45,429 nt of DNA from Spirochaetaceae bacterium (GTDB lineage Bacteria; Spirochaetota; Spirochaetia; DSM-27196; SLAA01). A program made the translations under genes and the position numbers. Below are positions 41,207 to 45,429 of this stretch, piece after piece; position 1 is the stretch's first letter, and each line of letters begins with the position of its first letter. The stretch spans positions 1 through 45,429 of the forward strand of contig PUPD01000116.1 in the NCBI GenBank assembly GCA_003552985.1, read 5' to 3'. The notes beneath the pieces are model-generated. The model saw only the letters and a program-made list of their open reading frames with translations. It made no database searches and was not told the DNA's origin.

Positions 41207-41623
41207 ATGAAGCATCCGCGATTGCAACAGTTCGATAACCGCCTCAAGGAGCTGTTCGATGAAGTCGACGACTATCTCGAGCAGCAGTACGGAGAAGACT
41301 ATCCGCTTCACCCCGCACGCGCCCGGGCCGGAAAGACCGCCAACAAGGAGCACTCCGGACTGTTCACCGTGGGAGCGAGCTTCAGCGCCGGCTACGGCTC
41401 GGAGCACGGGCGCGGATACGTGGTGGAAGTAGAGATCGTTACCCTCGCTGACATACCGGACGAGGTTGAGGAGGAGATCGACGAGGCCGCCGCTCGCAAG
41501 GTGCGTGAGCTGCTGCCGCGTTACTTCCCCGACCGCCGGCTCGAGCTCGTTCGTGACGGGCGGCTGCTCAAGATCAGCGGTGATCTGAGCCTAGGCAGCC
41601 ATGGTGACGGAGGCCGGAGCTAA
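41207..41623 (+). CDS. Small conserved-type hypothetical protein (138 residues)
   Basis: No family recognised. The sequence is soluble and charged; no signal or membrane segment is seen. An N-terminal helix (LKELFDEVDDYLEQQYG) leads to a Gly-rich stretch, HSGLFTVGASFSAGYGSEHGRGYVVEVEIVTL, then an acidic helix (DEVEEEIDEAAARKVRELL) and a basic end. The GGAGGGGAG ribosome site upstream supports translation. It lies between the hydrolase and YpdA-like genes on the same strand, without clear coupling. Confidence 0.6.
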   Translation: MKHPRLQQFDNRLKELFDEVDDYLEQQYGEDYPLHPARARAGKTANKEHSGLFTVGASFSAGYGSEHGRGYVVEVEIVTLADIPDEVEEEIDEAAARKVRELLPRYFPDRRLELVRDGRLLKISGDLSLGSHGDGGRS

Positions 41624-41674
41624 GGGAGTGGGTACGAAGCTCGTTGGGGCCGGGGGCGCCGTGATTGCGCGGCC

Positions 41675-41703
41675 TTGCAGCCCGGCCCCGCAGACACTAT
41701 CTT
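41675..41703 (+). promoter_or_regulatory. Promoter of the YpdA-like gene, apparently leaderless
   Basis: TTGCAG (3 of 6) at 41675-41680, a 17-bp spacer, TATCTT (4 of 6) at 41698-41703, then 6 nt and the ATG at 41710. AGGA abuts the ATG directly, too close to act as a normal ribosome site. Confidence 0.5.
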
Positions 41704-41709
41704 GTAGGA

Positions 41710-42858
41710 ATGCATTACGACGCAATCGTGATTGGGGCCGGCCCGGTGGGGATCGAGGTGGCCGCGGGCCTGAAGCGCGCCGGCATCTCGTATCTGCAGA
41801 TTGAGCGCGGTGCGCTCGCGCAGACCATCTACGACTGGCCGCGCGGGACGCGCTACTTCAGCGCGCCGGACTGGATGGCGATCGCCGGCGTGCCGATGCA
41901 GACCACCCACCAGGAACTCGGTACCCGCGAGGAATACCTCGCCTATCTGCGAACCGTAGTTGAAACACTGGAGCTTCCGGTTGAGCTGTATCGAGAGGTA
42001 CGCCGGGTCCACAGAACCGGAGGCCGGTTCGAGCTCGAGAGCGTCAACAGTGTCCACGGCGGCAGCCCCCGGCTCGACAGCGCGGATATCGTGATCTTCG
42101 CCACCGGCGACATGTCGCGCCCGAATCTGCTCGGCATTCCCGGTGAGGATTTGCCGCAGGTCGCGCACTACTTCGAGGATCCGCATCGGTACTTCGGCAA
42201 GCGGGTGCTGATTGTGGGGGGACGAAACTCGGCGATCGAGGCAGCCGTCCGCAGCTGGCGCGCCGGCGCCGAGGTGCTCATCAGCTATCGCGGTCCCGCG
42301 CTCGAGCGCAGGAAGCTGTACTCACGGCTTCATCTCGAGATTTCTCTGCTGCTCGACAAAGGGGCTGTAGCGTTCTATCCCGGAACTGTGCCGGTCGAGA
42401 TCGGCGCCGGTTACGCGGTGCTCGCTCCGGCCGGCCTCACCGACGGAACAGGCGAGCGCGGCGCCGCCGAGCCGGACCCTTCCGGAGCGGTTTCATCGAC
42501 CGTTCACCACCTCAGTTCCCCCAAGCAGGTAGCGTGCGACTTCGTGCTGCTCGCAACCGGCTTCCACGGTGAGAGCACGCTTCTCGCCGAGCTGGGAGTT
42601 GAGTTCGAAGGCGAACGTCGCACCCCGGCACACAATCCCGAAACGATGGAAACAAACGTGCCTGGGATCTACATTGCCGGGACCACCGCCGCCGGCGACC
42701 AGCAGAGCGGCTACACGACCTTCGTAGGGACTTGCCGGCACCACACCCCGGCGATCATCCGGCATGCGTTCGGCGAGGATGCCGCCGCCAGGGTGAAGAC
42801 CGGCTCGGTGACGCAGCGCAGCCAGACGCTGTCGTTCGACGAGCTCGAGGTCGAATAG
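41710..42858 (+). CDS. ypdA: YpdA-family flavin-dependent reductase (putative bacillithiol disulfide reductase)
   Basis: A 382-residue FAD and NAD(P)H oxidoreductase of the thioredoxin-reductase-like fold without a redox CxxC. The FAD motif is IVIGAGPVGIEVAAGL (9-14 GxGxxG). The NAD(P) motif is VLIVGGRNSAIEAAVRSW. The YpdA mark RYFSAPDWMAIAGVPMQTTHQELGTREEYLAYLR is present, and the C-terminal FAD block is NVPGIYIAGTTAAGDQ. In Firmicutes YpdA reduces bacillithiol disulfide; whether this organism makes bacillithiol is not shown here. A -10 box lies 6 nt before the ATG. Confidence 0.82.
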   Translation: MHYDAIVIGAGPVGIEVAAGLKRAGISYLQIERGALAQTIYDWPRGTRYFSAPDWMAIAGVPMQTTHQELGTREEYLAYLRTVVETLELPVELYREVRRVHRTGGRFELESVNSVHGGSPRLDSADIVIFATGDMSRPNLLGIPGEDLPQVAHYFEDPHRYFGKRVLIVGGRNSAIEAAVRSWRAGAEVLISYRGPALERRKLYSRLHLEISLLLDKGAVAFYPGTVPVEIGAGYAVLAPAGLTDGTGERGAAEPDPSGAVSSTVHHLSSPKQVACDFVLLATGFHGESTLLAELGVEFEGERRTPAHNPETMETNVPGIYIAGTTAAGDQQSGYTTFVGTCRHHTPAIIRHAFGEDAAARVKTGSVTQRSQTLSFDELEVE

Positions 42859-42879
42859 GCCGCGGGGGGTCTCCCGAGG

Positions 42880-42908
42880 TTGCGTATCGCCGCAATTTGA
42901 CCGATACT
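42880..42908 (+). promoter_or_regulatory. Possible promoter for the dihydroorotase-family gene
   Basis: TTGCGT (42880-42885, 3 of 6), a 17-bp spacer and GATACT (42903-42908, 4 of 6). The ribosome site GGAGG precedes the ATG at 42941. Confidence 0.35.
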
Positions 42909-42940
42909 TCTCGGTACACGCTTTGACATCGGAGGCAACC

Positions 42941-44284
42941 ATGATCATCCGAAACGGGGCGGTTGCGCTCCCCGGTTCGCCGCGCTTGACGCGGGCCGAC
43001 CTGCGCGTGGCCGGCGGGAAGATCGCGGCTATCGGACTCCACCTGCCGCCGGACGGCGAGCCGGAACTGGATGCCGGCGGCCTGGAGGTGTTTCCGGGCG
43101 CAATCGATCCGCACGTTCACTTCTTCGATCCCGGTTTCCCCCACAAGGAGGACTTCTATCACGGCACAGCGGCGTCGGCCTCCGGCGGCGTTACCACCGT
43201 CATAGACATGCCGTGCACCTCAGATCCACAGGTCATCAATCTGGAGAATCTCAAGCACAAGCGCTCGCTGGTTGAACCCAAAGCGGTGATCGACTTTGCA
43301 TTCTTCGGTGGGGTTTCGTCACAGGTGTTCGAACGCGGCTTTCCCGATTGCATGCACGAGCTCGCTCCGTACGTGCCCGCTTTCAAGACCTACGCGACCT
43401 CCGGAAGCGCGTTGTTCGAACGGCTGAACCACTACCAGTTCTCCCGTGTGTTGGAGGTGGCGCGCGAGCTCAACCGTCCGATCCTGCTGCATGCCGAAGA
43501 CGCCGGGTTCGTCCTGCCGGCAGGCGAGGCGCTGCGTATGACCGGCGACTCACCGACGCTTTTCTATCGCAGCCGCCCCGAGCTTGCCGAAGTTCTCGCC
43601 GTGTTCGCGGTGTCCGAGATTGCCGAGACGCTGCAGGCGCCGCTGCACATCGTGCACATCGGCGCCGCCCGTGCCGCCGAGATCGTCGCCGGGCGCAGCA
43701 CCACCAGCGGGGAGACATGCCCGCAGTACCTGGCGTTCGACCTCGACGACTTTGAGCGGATCGGCGCGCCGCTGAAGATCACTCCTCCGGTTAAGCAGCC
43801 CGACCAAAAAGAGCGTCTATGGCAGTATCTGGCCGACGGCGTGATCGGTTTCGTCGCTTCGGATCACGCCCCGGGTACGCACGAGGAAAAGAACACCGGC
43901 TCGATCTGGACCGACTACGCCGGCATACCGGGTGGACCGACTTTGTTCCCGTACCTCTACTCGGCCGGCCTTCGCAGCGGCCGCCTGAGCCTGCCGCGAT
44001 TCCTCGAGGTCACCAGCGAGGCCGCCGCGCGCCGCTACCGGCTCGACGACCGCAAGGGGCGGATCGCGGTCGGTCTCGATGCCGACCTGACTCTCGTCAA
44101 CCCACACGCCACCGTTACCGTCCGCGGCGCCGAGTCGCTGTCGCGCGGTAAGATCACGCCGTTTGAGGGCATGGAGCTCACCGGCCGTGTGCAGACCACT
44201 CTTGTCCGCGGGATCGTGGTCTACCGCGACGGTGAGATCACCTGCGAGCCCGGCACGGGGGCGTTTCTATCGCCCGCGGAGTAG
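42941..44284 (+). CDS. Dihydroorotase-family cyclic amidohydrolase
   Basis: The 447-residue protein is a zinc amidohydrolase that hydrolyses or closes a cyclic amide ring (dihydroorotate, hydantoin or allantoin type). The start ATG has GGAGG 5 nt upstream. Metal motifs: IDPHVHFFDPG (HxH), Lys in AFKTYAT (usually carboxylated), HAED (His), HIVHIGA (His) and the DHAPGTHEEK Asp. Substrate loops are IPGGPTLFPYLYSAG and ETCPQYLAF. It precedes SsnA by 37 nt on the same strand. In selenium-dependent purine/hydantoin gene sets SsnA is found with a dihydropyrimidinase-type enzyme, so a catabolic role is as likely as pyrimidine synthesis. Confidence 0.85.
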   Translation: MIIRNGAVALPGSPRLTRADLRVAGGKIAAIGLHLPPDGEPELDAGGLEVFPGAIDPHVHFFDPGFPHKEDFYHGTAASASGGVTTVIDMPCTSDPQVINLENLKHKRSLVEPKAVIDFAFFGGVSSQVFERGFPDCMHELAPYVPAFKTYATSGSALFERLNHYQFSRVLEVARELNRPILLHAEDAGFVLPAGEALRMTGDSPTLFYRSRPELAEVLAVFAVSEIAETLQAPLHIVHIGAARAAEIVAGRSTTSGETCPQYLAFDLDDFERIGAPLKITPPVKQPDQKERLWQYLADGVIGFVASDHAPGTHEEKNTGSIWTDYAGIPGGPTLFPYLYSAGLRSGRLSLPRFLEVTSEAAARRYRLDDRKGRIAVGLDADLTLVNPHATVTVRGAESLSRGKITPFEGMELTGRVQTTLVRGIVVYRDGEITCEPGTGAFLSPAE

Positions 44285-44321
44285 CCATGAACTGCATGGC
44301 GCTGCCTTCAGGAGTCGCTTC

Positions 44322-45429
44322 ATGATCGTATTGAGAAATGCACAGCTGCTCCAGTTCGACCCGCCCCTCTATGCCGGACCGCGCACCATCGTCATCGACG
44401 GTTCCAGCATCACCTCAGTGACCGCGTCCTCGGCTGAGGCGGACCGCCGGCAGAGCGAGCGCAGCGTTCGGGAGATCGATTGCGGGGGCCGTATCGTGAT
44501 GCCGGGACCGGTCTGCGGACACCACCACTTCTACTCCGGCCTTGCTCGGGCGCTTACCGTTACCCTCGGCCCGATGCCGGACTTCGTCTCGGTCCTCAAG
44601 CGCCTGTGGTGGCGGCTCGACCGCGCGCTCACGCGGGAGATCCTGGAAGCGACCGCGGAGGTCACCGCGCTCGAGGCGGTCAAGAGCGGCACCACGGCCG
44701 TGGTGGACCACCACGCCTCGCCGGCTTACATCAACGGCTCGCTCTCGACGCTTGCCGAGGGCTTTCGCCGGTTCGGCCTGCGAGGGATCCTGTGCTACGA
44801 AACCACCGACCGTCATGGGCTCGAAGACATGCGCGCCGGAGTCGCCGAGAACGCCCGGTTTGCGGCCGAGGTGGCCGCTGATCCCGCCGGCCGGGACCGC
44901 CTGCTCGCCGCTGCGGTCGGAGCGCACGCTCCGTTTACGCTGAGCGACGAAAGCCTCGAGACCCTTGCCGAAACGGTGCAAACCACCGGGACTGGGATCC
45001 ATATCCATGCGGCCGAGGACCGCTTTGACTCGTCCCACGGCCGGCTGCGATTCGGCAGCGAGCTGCTCGAGCGGCTCGAGCGCTTCGGGCTGCTGTCGGA
45101 GCGCGCAATCGTGGTACACGGCGTGCACCTCGGCGCTGAGGATATCCAACGCCTGAACGCCGCCGACGCGACGCTCGCACACAACTGCCGCAGCAACATG
45201 AACAACGGGGTCGGCTATAACCACCGGCTGCCGCAGTACCGCCGCGTGGTGATCGGCACCGACGGCATCGGCAGCAATATGTTCGAAGAGCTGAAGTTCG
45301 CATATTTTAAGCATCGCGATGCCGGCGGTCCGCTGGGCCCCGACGCGTACGCCCGGTTTCTCTGCAACGGCAACACGCTGCTCGAGCGCTACTTCGGTCG
45401 GCCGTTCGGCCGCCTGGAGGAGGGCTGCA
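44322..45429 (+). CDS. ssnA: SsnA-like amidohydrolase (putative selenium metabolism protein), 3' end outside window
   Basis: This protein was translated directly: 369 residues lie in the window and the frame stays open at the edge. AGGAG is 6-7 nt before the ATG. The family signature is VCGHHHFYSGLARAL (residues 64-78), with the HHH metal site; then VVDHHASPAYI, HIHAAEDRFD, VVHGVHL, HNCRSNMNNGVGYN and GTDGIGSNMFEE. This is the SsnA type of amidohydrolase_1, a deaminase-like enzyme found with xanthine dehydrogenase and selenium-dependent molybdenum hydroxylases. In E. coli ssnA affects stationary-phase survival. The real substrate is unknown. It closes the window beside the dihydroorotase-family gene. 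Confidence 0.86.
   Translation, partial: MIVLRNAQLLQFDPPLYAGPRTIVIDGSSITSVTASSAEADRRQSERSVREIDCGGRIVMPGPVCGHHHFYSGLARALTVTLGPMPDFVSVLKRLWWRLDRALTREILEATAEVTALEAVKSGTTAVVDHHASPAYINGSLSTLAEGFRRFGLRGILCYETTDRHGLEDMRAGVAENARFAAEVAADPAGRDRLLAAAVGAHAPFTLSDESLETLAETVQTTGTGIHIHAAEDRFDSSHGRLRFGSELLERLERFGLLSERAIVVHGVHLGAEDIQRLNAADATLAHNCRSNMNNGVGYNHRLPQYRRVVIGTDGIGSNMFEELKFAYFKHRDAGGPLGPDAYARFLCNGNTLLERYFGRPFGRLEEGC

Noticed and set aside
1-45429. tRNA, rRNA, CRISPR array, insertion sequence, prophage or toxin-antitoxin pair
   Set aside because: Intergenic regions were read for cloverleaf-like sequence, spaced repeats, terminal inverted repeats and transposase, integrase or antitoxin motifs; none was seen.

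Overview
The window is about 45.4 kb of GC-rich bacterial chromosome, roughly 60-65 % GC by eye. It is gene-dense, with short intergenic gaps and no visible tRNA, rRNA, CRISPR array, insertion sequence or prophage. The gene families suggest a free-living member of the Spirochaetes: a DUF6062 protein, a TatT-like helical-repeat protein, a TpD/FMN-binding-like lipoprotein domain, a fused TIGR03960/TIGR03936 radical SAM protein, and several TPR lipoproteins. This placement is inference from family content, not from a marker gene.

Layout. 1-4.8 kb: a partial alanyl-tRNA editing protein (minus), a divergent M48 lipoprotein metallopeptidase, a decayed aldo/keto reductase remnant, a FemAB-type peptidoglycan bridge enzyme and CinA. 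5-13.3 kb: a Tat-exported aldo/keto reductase, a TPR lipoprotein with an unusual 11-bp triple repeat in its leader, a SIMPL-domain protein, a TPR/HAD/cupin operon, a YtcJ-like amidohydrolase with a small phosphodiesterase, and an OsmC protein with a strong promoter. 13.4-21.9 kb: a rhomboid protease facing an operon of gamma-glutamyltransferase, glycerophosphodiesterase and radical SAM protein coupled by 4-nt overlaps. A second, lipoprotein-type gamma-glutamyltransferase lies upstream. 22-27.4 kb: a fadIJ-like beta-oxidation operon behind a perfect inverted repeat, an EamA-type transporter and a TruC-like pseudouridine synthase. 27.4-38.3 kb: a 1004-residue protein of unknown function, a MalK-like ATPase without visible permeases, a complete tripartite RND efflux operon and a TatT-like protein. 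38.4-45.4 kb: a DUF6062 protein coupled to a secreted alpha/beta hydrolase that ends in a probable outer-membrane beta-barrel, a small unknown protein, a YpdA-like reductase, a dihydroorotase-family amidohydrolase and a partial SsnA.

The most novel points are these: (1) the hydrolase/beta-barrel fusion coupled to DUF6062; (2) repeated promoter layouts in which the -10 box lies 6-7 nt before the ATG with no Shine-Dalgarno sequence, suggesting leaderless mRNAs; (3) a gamma-glutamyltransferase fused to a TpD/FMN-binding-like lipoprotein module, with both transferases divergent at the usual oxyanion and substrate positions; (4) an 11-bp-phased triple repeat and a 9-bp-arm inverted repeat that look like regulator sites. 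Starts were re-chosen by hand where a ribosome binding site, a signal peptide or a stop/start overlap favoured one over the longest reading frame.
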